From Streptomyces mayonensis (GTDB lineage: Bacteria; Actinomycetota; Actinomycetes; Streptomycetales; Streptomycetaceae), in assembly GCF_018982965.1 (NCBI RefSeq), contig NZ_JACBYP010000079.1:1-39821 (forward strand): 39,821 nt of DNA. Reading direction: 5' to 3'. Both the position numbers and the translations under genes were made by a program. The notes beneath the pieces are model-generated. The model was not told the origin of the DNA, did not search any database, and saw nothing but the letters and a program-made list of their open reading frames with translations. Shown here piece by piece: positions 32,355 through 39,821 of the stretch (position 1 is the stretch's first letter; each line of letters starts with the position of its first letter).

Positions 32355-32507
32355 ATTCCGGATCCGTCGTCCGTCGCCGCGCGGTTCCGGGGCCGGTCCG
32401 GGTTCCGGCCTCGCTCGTTCGCGATGCCTCAACCTTCGGCTCCCAGGGGGGCCGCCACATCGGGCAAGTTCCGCATCTTCGGCGCCGTGCGGGGCCTCAG
32501 ACGCGCG

Positions 32508-32561
32508 TGAGGGGTCTTAGGGCACGCGCCTTTCCGGCGCGCGGTGCCCTAAGACCCCTCA
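32508..32561. terminator. Large hairpin near the end of the TM-protein gene
   Basis: Perfect 18-base arms TGAGGGGTCTTAGGGCAC/GTGCCCTAAGACCCCTCA plus inner GCGCC/GGCGC pairing, 12 bases past the stop of the gene at 32574-33206 on the minus strand. It likely terminates that transcript and may act in both directions. Confidence 0.75.
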
Positions 32562-32573
32562 GGAGTGCCCGGG

Positions 32574-33206
32574 TCAGCCCGTGGAGGGCAGGCCCAGCAG
32601 GACGTTCGTGTACTTCAGGACGGCCAGGAGCAGGCCGATGACGCCGAGGGCGACACCCGCCCAGGCGACCGACTTGATCCACGGGGCCTGCGGCCGGCCG
32701 GGCGCGCCGAACGCGGGCCGGGCCAGCACCACCACACCGACGACCAGCGCGACCAGGGCGAAGATGCCGCCCCACATCGCGGTGGCCTGCCAGGCGTTGC
32801 CGTAGCCCTTCTCGATCAGCATGCCCACGTCGGACGACGAGGACGTCTGCAGCTGCCCGATCAGCGACTCCCGCGCGGAGGCCACGGTGCCGACCCAGCT
32901 GCCGGTCAGGGACACGATGCCCAGCCCGGCGGAGACGACGGCGCCCGTGCCCTGGCCGACGCCGGTGGGGCCGGCCGGGGTGCCGGTGCCGTCCCTGTCG
33001 TCCGCGTCCACCGGCGTGTCGTCGCCGCTCTCCGGCGTGTCGTCGGCGTCCTTCGGCGTGTCGCCGTCCTCGGGGGTGTCGGTCCCGGCCGCTTCGGCCG
33101 CTTCGGCCTCCTTCGCGGCCCCGGTGGACTCGGCGGCCTCGGTCACCTCGTCCGTCTCGTGCTTGTCGGTCTTCACGCCGGTCTCGTCCACTGTCTTCGT
33201 TCCCAT
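32574..33206 (-). CDS. Acidic-headed membrane protein, function unknown
   Basis: A 210-residue protein, MGTKTVDETGVKTDKHETDE at the N-terminus. Residues 1-80 are very acidic (DTPEDGDTPKDADDTPESGDD repeats) and probably disordered. Three hydrophobic segments follow: GAVVSAGLGIVSLTGSWVG, GGIFALVALVVGVVVLA and SVAWAGVALGVIGLLLAVL. I recognise it only as a type seen in Streptomyces genomes and assign no function. The ATG at 33206 has GAGG very close to it; the GTG at 33215 is an alternative. It is on the same strand as the MMPL transporter upstream, with 190 bases between that hold a hairpin. Confidence 0.75.
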   Translation of the reverse strand: MGTKTVDETGVKTDKHETDEVTEAAESTGAAKEAEAAEAAGTDTPEDGDTPKDADDTPESGDDTPVDADDRDGTGTPAGPTGVGQGTGAVVSAGLGIVSLTGSWVGTVASARESLIGQLQTSSSSDVGMLIEKGYGNAWQATAMWGGIFALVALVVGVVVLARPAFGAPGRPQAPWIKSVAWAGVALGVIGLLLAVLKYTNVLLGLPSTG

Positions 33207-33269
33207 GCCTCGCACCGTACGGACGCTGTCTGAGAGGTTGCTTAATGATCCCTGTGGGCGGTAGGCGCG

Positions 33270-33305
33270 CGTGCCGCCCCGGTGGGGAGGCTCTCGCGCG
33301 GCACG
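33270..33305 (-). terminator. Probable MMPL gene terminator
   Basis: Eight-base arms CGTGCCGC/GCGGCACG with a GC-rich loop, about 95 bases past the MMPL stop. There is no T-run; moderate support. Confidence 0.4.
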
Positions 33306-33398
33306 CCCCCACGCATCATGCCGAGTCGCCGGGCGGCCCCGGCACCCGGGGTGTTCGCCGAGGGGGACACCGTCTCTCCCGTGGAAAGGGGGCCGTCG

Positions 33399-35645
33399 TC
33401 ACCCGGCCGTGTCGCGCACGTCCCGCTGCCGCTCCTGCTGCACGAGGACGTCCGCCACCTCGGCGTCCGTCGCCGCGGCCGGCCTCTCGTGGGCGGCCCG
33501 GCACTCGGGCGGCTCGATGCTGATCCGCGGCAGGACGGCGTCCAGGCGGCGCGGCAGCCACCAGTTGGCGCGGCCGAGCAGGTGCATCAGGGCGGGCACG
33601 AGAAGCGTGCGCAGGACGAAGGCGTCCAGGGCGACGGCGGCGGCGAGCGCGATGCCGAACATGGCGATCACCCGGTCGCCGCTGAGCACGAAGGCGAGGA
33701 AGACCGAGATCATGATGACGGCGGCGGAGTTGATCACGCGGCCGGTCTCGGCGAGCCCGACCCGGACGGCGCGCCGGTTGTCACCGGTCTCCAGCCACTC
33801 CTCGTACATCCGGCTGACCAGGAAGACCTGGTAGTCCATGGAGAGCCCGAAGAGCACCGAGACCATGATCACGGGAAGGAACGGCTCGATGGGGCCCGCG
33901 CTGCCGAGGCCGAGCAGTTCGCTCCCCCAGCCCCACTGGAAGATCGCCACGACGACGCCGAAGGCGGCGGCCACGGCGGCGACGTTCATGGCGGCGGCCT
34001 TGAGGGGGATGCCGACGGAGCGGAAGGCCAGCAGGAGGAGCAGGCAGCCCAGGCCGATGACCACGCCGACGAAGAGTGGCAGCTTGCCCACGATGACGCC
34101 CGCGAAGTCGTCGTAGCCGGCCGTCACGCCGCCCACGTGCACGTCCAGCGCGGTGCCGGACTCGGCGCGCGGCAGCACCTCGGAGCGCAGCCGCTCGACG
34201 AGGTCGCTGGTGTCCCTGGACTGCGGCGCCGACTCGGGTACGACGGTGAGGTGGGCGGCGTCGCCCGCGGCGTTGTACGTCACCGGGGTCACCGAGGAGA
34301 CGCCCTCGGTGGTGCGCAGGGTGGCGTCGAGGTTGTCGAGCGCGAGGCGGTCCTCGGCGCCGCGGACCTCGGTGACCAGGGTGAGCGGTCCGTTGACGCC
34401 CGGGCCGAAGCCTTCGGCGAGGAGGTCGTAGGCCTGGCGGGTGGTGCTGCCGCCGGGGTCGTTGCCCTGGTCGGAGGTGCCGAGGCGCAGGTCGAGGGTG
34501 GGCAGTGCGAGGACGGTGACGACGACGAGGGCGAGGGCGCCCAGCAGCTTCGGGCGCCGCTCGACGAAGGCCGACCAGCGGGCGGCGAACCCGGTCGGCA
34601 CCTGGGGTTCGGGCCCGTGCTCCGCGAGCCGCCGCCGCTCGCGCCGGCTCAGGGCGCGGGGGCCGATGTAGGACAGCAGGGCGGGCAGCAGTGTCACGGA
34701 GGCCGCGACGGTGAGGAGCACGGTCAGCGAGGCGGCGACGGCGACGCCGTTGAGGAAGCTCAGCCGGAGGATCAGCATGCCCAGCAGGGCGATGCACACG
34801 GTGGCGCCCGCGAAGACGACGGCCCGTCCGGTCGTCGCCACGGCATGGGCGGCGGCCTCGGTGACGGACAGGCCGCGCTTCAGGCCGCGCCGGTGCCGGG
34901 TGACGACGAACAGCGCGTAGTCGATGCCCACGCCGAGGCCGATGAGGGTGCCCAGCATGGGCGCGAAGTCGGCGACGGTCATGAAGTGGCCGAGGAGGGT
35001 GATGCCGGCGTAGGCGGTGCCGACGGAGACCAGTGCGGTGGCGATGGGCAGCAGGGCCGCGGCGGCGGACCCGAAGGCGAGGAACAGTACGAGGGCGGCC
35101 ACGGCCACGCCCACGGCCTCGGCGAGGTGGCCGCCGGTGGACTCGGTGAGCTCTATGGCACCGCCGCCCAGTTCGACGCGGAGTCCGTCGGTGCCGGCGG
35201 CCCGGGCGGTGTCGACCACGGCCTGCGCTTCGCCGGCGTCGACGTCCTGGGAGGCGTCCTCGAAGGTGACGGTGGCGTACGCGGTGCGGGCGTTCTCGCT
35301 GATCTGCGGCGAGTCGGGGTCGTCGTACGGATTGGTCACCGCGGCCACGCCGGGCAGGTCCGCGATGCGGTCCAGGGTGTGGGTCATGGCCTGTTCGACG
35401 TCACTGGCGCGGACGGTGCCGTCCGCGGTGTGCCAGACGATCGTGTCGCTGTCGCCGCCGAGGTCGGGGAAGTCGGTGGCGAGCAGCCGGGAGGCGTGGT
35501 CGGAGTCGGTGCCGGGGATCCCGTAGTCGTTGGAGTACGCGGAGCCCACGGCCGTGGCGGCGGAGGCCACCCCGCCGAGGGCGAGCAGCCAGAGCAGGAC
35601 GGTGACGAGACGACGTCGAACACACCAGCGTGCGAGGGCTGCCAC
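33399..35645 (-). CDS. MMPL-family RND transporter
   Basis: A 748-residue membrane exporter with two MMPL repeats and about 12 transmembrane helices. N-terminal VAALARWCVRRRLVTVLLWLLALGG leads into a large extracytoplasmic loop. Helices around APMLGTLIGLGVGIDYALFVVTRHRRGL and, in the second half, PVIMVSVLFGLSMDYQVFLVSRMYEEW carry the GxGxDYxLF/DYxxF proton-relay motifs of the family. Mycobacterial MmpL relatives export lipids, so a hydrophobic metabolite is plausible; the substrate is unknown. GTG 35645 is chosen because GGGAG lies about eight bases before it. The longer open frame to 35789 encodes a repetitive Val-Phe-Pro tract from a minisatellite. The C-terminus is a charged tail. Confidence 0.92.
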   Translation of the reverse strand: MAALARWCVRRRLVTVLLWLLALGGVASAATAVGSAYSNDYGIPGTDSDHASRLLATDFPDLGGDSDTIVWHTADGTVRASDVEQAMTHTLDRIADLPGVAAVTNPYDDPDSPQISENARTAYATVTFEDASQDVDAGEAQAVVDTARAAGTDGLRVELGGGAIELTESTGGHLAEAVGVAVAALVLFLAFGSAAAALLPIATALVSVGTAYAGITLLGHFMTVADFAPMLGTLIGLGVGIDYALFVVTRHRRGLKRGLSVTEAAAHAVATTGRAVVFAGATVCIALLGMLILRLSFLNGVAVAASLTVLLTVAASVTLLPALLSYIGPRALSRRERRRLAEHGPEPQVPTGFAARWSAFVERRPKLLGALALVVVTVLALPTLDLRLGTSDQGNDPGGSTTRQAYDLLAEGFGPGVNGPLTLVTEVRGAEDRLALDNLDATLRTTEGVSSVTPVTYNAAGDAAHLTVVPESAPQSRDTSDLVERLRSEVLPRAESGTALDVHVGGVTAGYDDFAGVIVGKLPLFVGVVIGLGCLLLLLAFRSVGIPLKAAAMNVAAVAAAFGVVVAIFQWGWGSELLGLGSAGPIEPFLPVIMVSVLFGLSMDYQVFLVSRMYEEWLETGDNRRAVRVGLAETGRVINSAAVIMISVFLAFVLSGDRVIAMFGIALAAAVALDAFVLRTLLVPALMHLLGRANWWLPRRLDAVLPRISIEPPECRAAHERPAAATDAEVADVLVQQERQRDVRDTAG

Positions 35646-35683
35646 GAACGTGCTCCCAGGGGTGTCTGATTGTGGATCTTTGA

Positions 35684-35737
35684 CCGGGAACACCGGGAAC
35701 ACCGGGAACACCAGGAACGCCGGAAAAACCTGAAACA
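35684..35737. repeat. 9-bp minisatellite upstream of the MMPL gene
   Basis: Three perfect copies of CCGGGAACA (35684-35710) followed by three degenerate units (CCAGGAACG, CCGGAAAAA, CCTGAAACA). It lies about 40 bases upstream of the GTG, in the promoter/leader zone. Confidence 0.85.
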
Positions 35738-35853
35738 CACCGGAACATTCGTCCGTGGTGCGAACAGCCCGCAAAGAACGCATGAGCAATGCGGAATCAC
35801 TCTTGCAGGCAGAAGTGATCCTTTGCGCACTTAGTGGGCTTGTTCACAACAAC

Positions 35854-35896
35854 GGCCCTGGAGGAACGCGCCGTGACCGGCGCGCCCTCCAGGGCC
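35854..35896. terminator. gatB terminator hairpin
   Basis: Arms GGCCCTGGAGG/CCTCCAGGGCC with an inner GCGCC/GGCGC pairing, 21 bases beyond the gatB stop codon. Confidence 0.75.
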
Positions 35897-35917
35897 CGTG
35901 GGGTACGAGGCGGGGTG

Positions 35918-37432
35918 TCAGCCCTCGCTCACGCCCAGCTTCTCCAGGATCAGCTCCTTGACGCGGGCCGCGTCCGCCTGTCCCCGGGTGGCCTTCATGA
36001 CCGCGCCGACGAGGGCGCCGGCCGCGGCCACCTTGCCGCCGCGGATCTTGTCCGCGACGCCCGGGTTGCCGGCGATGGCCTCGTCGACGGCGGCGGTCAG
36101 CGCGCCCTCGTCGGAGACGACCTTGAGGCCGCGCTTGTCGACGACCTCGTCCGGCGTGCCCTCACCGGCGAGGACGCCGAGGATGACCTGGCGGGCGAGC
36201 TTGTCGTTCAGCTCGCCCTTCGTCACCAGCTCGGCGACGCGGGCGACCTGGACCGGAGTGATCGCCAGCTCGTCGAGTGCCTTGCCCGACTCGTTGGCGC
36301 TGCGGGCCAGCTCGCCCATCCACCACTTGCGGGCGGAGGCCGCGTCGGCGCCGGCGTCGATCGTGGCCACGATCGGGTCGAGCGCTCCGGCGTTGAGGAT
36401 GGACTGCATGTCGTTGCCGGAGATGCCCCACTCCTCGCGGAGCCGGTTGCGGCGCACCAGCGGCAACTCGGGCAGCGCGGAGCGGATCTCCTCGACCCAC
36501 TCGCGGGACGGGGCGACGGGCACCAGGTCGGGCTCCGGGAAGTACCGGTAGTCCTCGGCCTCCTCCTTCACGCGGCCCGAGGTGGTGGACCCCGTGTCCT
36601 CGTGGAAGTGGCGGGTCTCCTGGACGATCGTGCCGCCGCCGCTCAGCACCGCCGCGTGGCGCTGGATCTCGAAGCGGGCCGCGCGCTCCACGGAACGCAG
36701 CGAGTTGACGTTCTTGGTCTCGCTGCGGGTGCCGAACTTCTCGCGGCCGTGCGGGCGCAGCGACAGGTTGACGTCGCAGCGCATCTGGCCCATCTCCATG
36801 CGGGCCTCGGACACACCGAGGGCGCGGATGAGCTCGCGCAGCTCGCGGACGTACGCCCGCGCGACCTCCGGGGCCCGCTCGCCCGCTCCCTCGATCGGCT
36901 TGGTGACGATCTCGATGAGCGGGATGCCGGCGCGGTTGTAGTCGAGCAGGGAGTGCGAGGCGCCGTGGATGCGGCCCGTCGCGCCACCGACGTGCAGCGA
37001 CTTGCCGGTGTCCTCCTCCATGTGGGCGCGCTCGATCTGGACGCGGAAGGTCTCCCCGTCCTCCAGCTGCACGTCGAGGTGGCCGTCGAAGGCGATCGGC
37101 TCGTCGTACTGGGAGGTCTGGAAGTTCTTCGGCATGTCCGGATAGAAGTAGTTCTTCCGGGCGAAGCGGCACCATTCGGCGATGTCGCAGTTGAGCGCGA
37201 GGCCGATTCTGATCGCCGACTCGACGCCGGTCGCGTTGACGGCCGGGAGCGCGCCGGGCATGCCGAGGCAGACGGGACACGTCTGGGTGTTCGGCTCGGC
37301 ACCGAGCGCGGTCGAGCAGCCGCAGAACATCTTGGTCCTGGTGCCGAGTTCGACATGAACCTCGAGGCCCATGACGGGGTCGTACGACGCGAGTGCGTCC
37401 TCGTACGACACCAGGTCGGTCGTGGTGGTCAC
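35918..37432 (-). CDS. gatB: Asp-tRNA(Asn)/Glu-tRNA(Gln) amidotransferase subunit B
   Basis: A 504-residue subunit that activates the misacylated tRNA with ATP and transfers ammonia delivered from GatA, correcting Glu-tRNA(Gln) and Asp-tRNA(Asn). The cradle domain opens with VMGLEVHVELGTRTKMFCGC and has the zinc cysteines CGC and CPVC (about residues 37-56). The metal/active-site motif is HMEEDTGKS, and the helical and YqeY-like tail ends KLGVSEG. Length is normal. GTG 37432 is preceded by GAGGGAAG. It is the last gene of the gatC-gatA-small-gatB run on the minus strand. Subunit order C-A-B matches most bacteria, apart from the inserted small ORF. Confidence 0.97.
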   Translation of the reverse strand: MTTTTDLVSYEDALASYDPVMGLEVHVELGTRTKMFCGCSTALGAEPNTQTCPVCLGMPGALPAVNATGVESAIRIGLALNCDIAEWCRFARKNYFYPDMPKNFQTSQYDEPIAFDGHLDVQLEDGETFRVQIERAHMEEDTGKSLHVGGATGRIHGASHSLLDYNRAGIPLIEIVTKPIEGAGERAPEVARAYVRELRELIRALGVSEARMEMGQMRCDVNLSLRPHGREKFGTRSETKNVNSLRSVERAARFEIQRHAAVLSGGGTIVQETRHFHEDTGSTTSGRVKEEAEDYRYFPEPDLVPVAPSREWVEEIRSALPELPLVRRNRLREEWGISGNDMQSILNAGALDPIVATIDAGADAASARKWWMGELARSANESGKALDELAITPVQVARVAELVTKGELNDKLARQVILGVLAGEGTPDEVVDKRGLKVVSDEGALTAAVDEAIAGNPGVADKIRGGKVAAAGALVGAVMKATRGQADAARVKELILEKLGVSEG

Positions 37433-37447
37433 GGTGAAACTTCCCTC

Positions 37448-37683
37448 TCAGCCCAGCAGAACGTCGTCGTCGCCGAGGCGCTTGACCTCGCGGTAGAGGA
37501 TGGCGAGGTTGGTGACGACGGCGACTCCGGTGACGACCGCGTCGAGCAGCCGCAGCGTGTCGCTCTCGTCACGCGCCTTCTTGATCTGCTTGTAGACACC
37601 CACGGCGCCGAACGCCGAGGTGGCCATCGAGACGTACAGACCGGACTTGGACTTCTTGAAGCCCTTGGCCTTGGACAGTGCAC

Positions 37684-37687
<4 letters not shown>
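37448..37687 (-). CDS. Small membrane-associated protein inside the gat operon
   Basis: A 79-residue protein, VSALSKAKGFKKSKSGLYVS at the start, with a helical hydrophobic stretch LLDAVVTGVAVVTNLAILYREV (about residues 47-68) and an acidic tail ending DDDVLLG. I recognise no domain. The GTG overlaps the gatA stop by four bases (GTGA), a coupled arrangement. gatB starts 15 bases after its stop, so all three are translated from one message. The conserved position suggests a role tied to tRNA amidation or simply operon capture; which is unknown. The N-terminal Lys-rich segment with a following helix could be a membrane anchor. Confidence 0.75.
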
Positions 37688-39177
<1,490 letters not shown>

Positions 39178-39182
39178 GGCGG

Positions 39183-39479
39183 TTACTCCTCCCCCAGGAT
39201 CTGCGGCACCTTGAAACGCTGCTGCTCCTGGGCCGGCGCGCCGGAGAGCGCCTGCTCGGGCGTGAGCGACGGACGGACCTCGTCCGGCCGCATGACGTTC
39301 GTCAGCGGGAGCGGGTGCGAGGTCGGCGGTACGTCTTGGTCGGCGACCTCGCTGACGCGGGCGACCGCGCCGATGATGTCGTCCAGCTGTCCCGCGAAGT
39401 GCTCGAGCTCTTCGGGCTTCAGCTCCAGACGCGCCAGCCGGGCGAGGTGGGCGACCTCCTCGCGCGTGATGCCAGGCAT
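39183..39479 (-). CDS. gatC: Asp-tRNA(Asn)/Glu-tRNA(Gln) amidotransferase subunit C
   Basis: A 98-residue stabilising subunit that wraps GatA and GatB. MPGITREEVAHLARLARLEL at the start and the C-terminal MRPDEVRPSLTPEQALSGAP with a final FKVPQILG are typical of the family. Start ATG at 39479 follows AGAGGA by eight bases; the upstream ATG at 39518 would add an unlikely 13 residues. It is the first gene of the gat operon, with a predicted promoter 68-73 bases upstream. Confidence 0.95.
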   Translation of the reverse strand: MPGITREEVAHLARLARLELKPEELEHFAGQLDDIIGAVARVSEVADQDVPPTSHPLPLTNVMRPDEVRPSLTPEQALSGAPAQEQQRFKVPQILGEE

Positions 39480-39513
39480 GCAGCGTTCCTCTGGGGTGAG
39501 TGTGTGTCGGGTG

Positions 39514-39542
39514 GGCAAATCGGCTTGGGCAAGTCGGTTTGG
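39514..39542. repeat. Two direct 15-bp repeats in the gat leader
   Basis: GGCAAATCGGCTTGG and GGCAAGTCGGTTTGG (12 or more of 15 matching) occur with a 14-base period in the gat 5' leader. They may be regulatory or a relic duplication. Confidence 0.5.
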
Positions 39543-39546
39543 CCCA

Positions 39547-39552
39547 ATCCTA
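39547..39552 (-). promoter_or_regulatory. gatC: gat operon -10 box
   Basis: TAGGAT on the minus strand is a classic HrdB -10. TTAACG stands 19 bases upstream as a weak -35. Predicted transcription start is about 60 bases before gatC. Confidence 0.5.
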
Positions 39553-39742
39553 TGGGGCCGGGCCCCGTGGCCGTTAAACGGTTTCCCCCGGACCGCGAAA
39601 CGCCTCGTCCGGCACCGCCCACGGCGGCAGCCCGCCCGGCGCTCGGAGGGCGCGGTACCGGGGTGAGGGCCGGGGGCGGCACCGGACGGCAGGGCGCAGG
39701 AGGGGAGAGGTCGGACAGGTCCTCCGGCGCCGGGGGCCGAGC

Positions 39743-39821
39743 GCGGTCCAGCTGCACTACCAGCCCAAGGTCCGCTTCGACGGCCAGGTCGCCGGCCTGG
39801 AGGCCCTGGTGCGCTGGGTGC
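39743..39821 (+). pseudogene. 5'-truncated EAL-domain (c-di-GMP phosphodiesterase) gene fragment, runs off window
   Basis: The last 79 bases encode VQLHYQPKVRFDGQ then AGLEALVRWV, the opening of an EAL domain, with the intact EAL triplet. In this frame a stop (TAA) occurs at 39575 and no ATG, GTG, TTG or CTG lies between it and the domain; the sequence before it reads as Arg/Gly-rich non-coding. PAS and GGDEF domains that normally precede such an EAL domain are absent. In Streptomyces, as I remember, an RmdB-type PAS-GGDEF-EAL gene sits near gatCAB, so a deletion that removed its 5' part is likely. A frameshift farther up, or an assembly join, are alternatives. What follows is beyond the window. 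Confidence 0.6.

Noticed and set aside
35646..35789. N-terminal extension of the MMPL protein with Val-Phe-Pro repeats
   Set aside because: It is the translation of the 9-bp minisatellite, and a GTG with a good ribosome site lies downstream at the natural start of the first helix.

Overview
The window is high-GC DNA with Streptomyces-type gene content: HrdB-like TANNNT -10 boxes, many GTG starts, a Tat-exported polysaccharide lyase, an actinobacterial ilvB leader peptide of the MRTRILVLGKRVG type, and the intergenic repeat TCAGCCCGTCCGGCGTTTGAGG that I know from many Streptomyces genomes. From memory the gene order matches the S. coelicolor segment running from the acyl-CoA carboxylase accB to gatCAB. 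This was not checked by alignment.

Layout. 1-132 is the 5' end of an acyl-CoA carboxylase beta subunit. 287-2638 is a secreted family 8 polysaccharide lyase. 2771-5008 holds a YceI protein, a TetR regulator with an abnormal 3' end, and a divergent EamA exporter. 5072-6427 is a TPM-domain membrane protein. 6612-11236 carries cimA, ilvE, leuB and a small conserved protein. 11537-15548 is a proline catabolism locus (pruA, putA, and a divergent PucR-type regulator). 15529-17808 is a TetR/MFS efflux pair. 17865-23444 is serA, ilvC, ilvN, ilvB and the ilvB leader peptide. 23478-26633 is a membrane PAS-GGDEF-EAL protein. 27042-30352 holds a 2-hydroxyacid dehydrogenase, an aldo/keto reductase and a lipoprotein sugar dehydrogenase. 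30362-35645 is a more variable stretch: a RelE/ParE-like protein, a DUF6191-like protein, a broken LuxR-type ATPase regulator, two hypothetical proteins and an MMPL transporter. 35918-39479 is the gatC-gatA-small gene-gatB operon. The last 79 bases encode the start of an EAL domain with no start codon upstream.

Functionally the core is branched-chain amino acid synthesis. CimA makes citramalate as an alternative route to 2-oxobutyrate for isoleucine. IlvBN and IlvC carry out the shared steps, IlvE does the last transamination, and LeuB belongs to leucine synthesis and probably also serves the citramalate route. Both ilvB and cimA are preceded on the minus strand by a short leader ORF, a hairpin just after its stop codon, and an intrinsic terminator exactly 54 nt after the stop. 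The cimA leader contains Ile-Ile, so an isoleucine-sensing attenuator is the most attractive regulatory prediction here.

Other points worth attention are an array of 13-bp repeats between the TetR and MFS genes, two 9-bp tandem repeats (one inside a TetR gene, one upstream of the MMPL gene), a GGDEF-EAL protein whose EAL half has lost key residues, and two eroded signalling genes (the LuxR-type regulator and the EAL fragment). No tRNA, rRNA, CRISPR array, insertion sequence or phage gene was seen.
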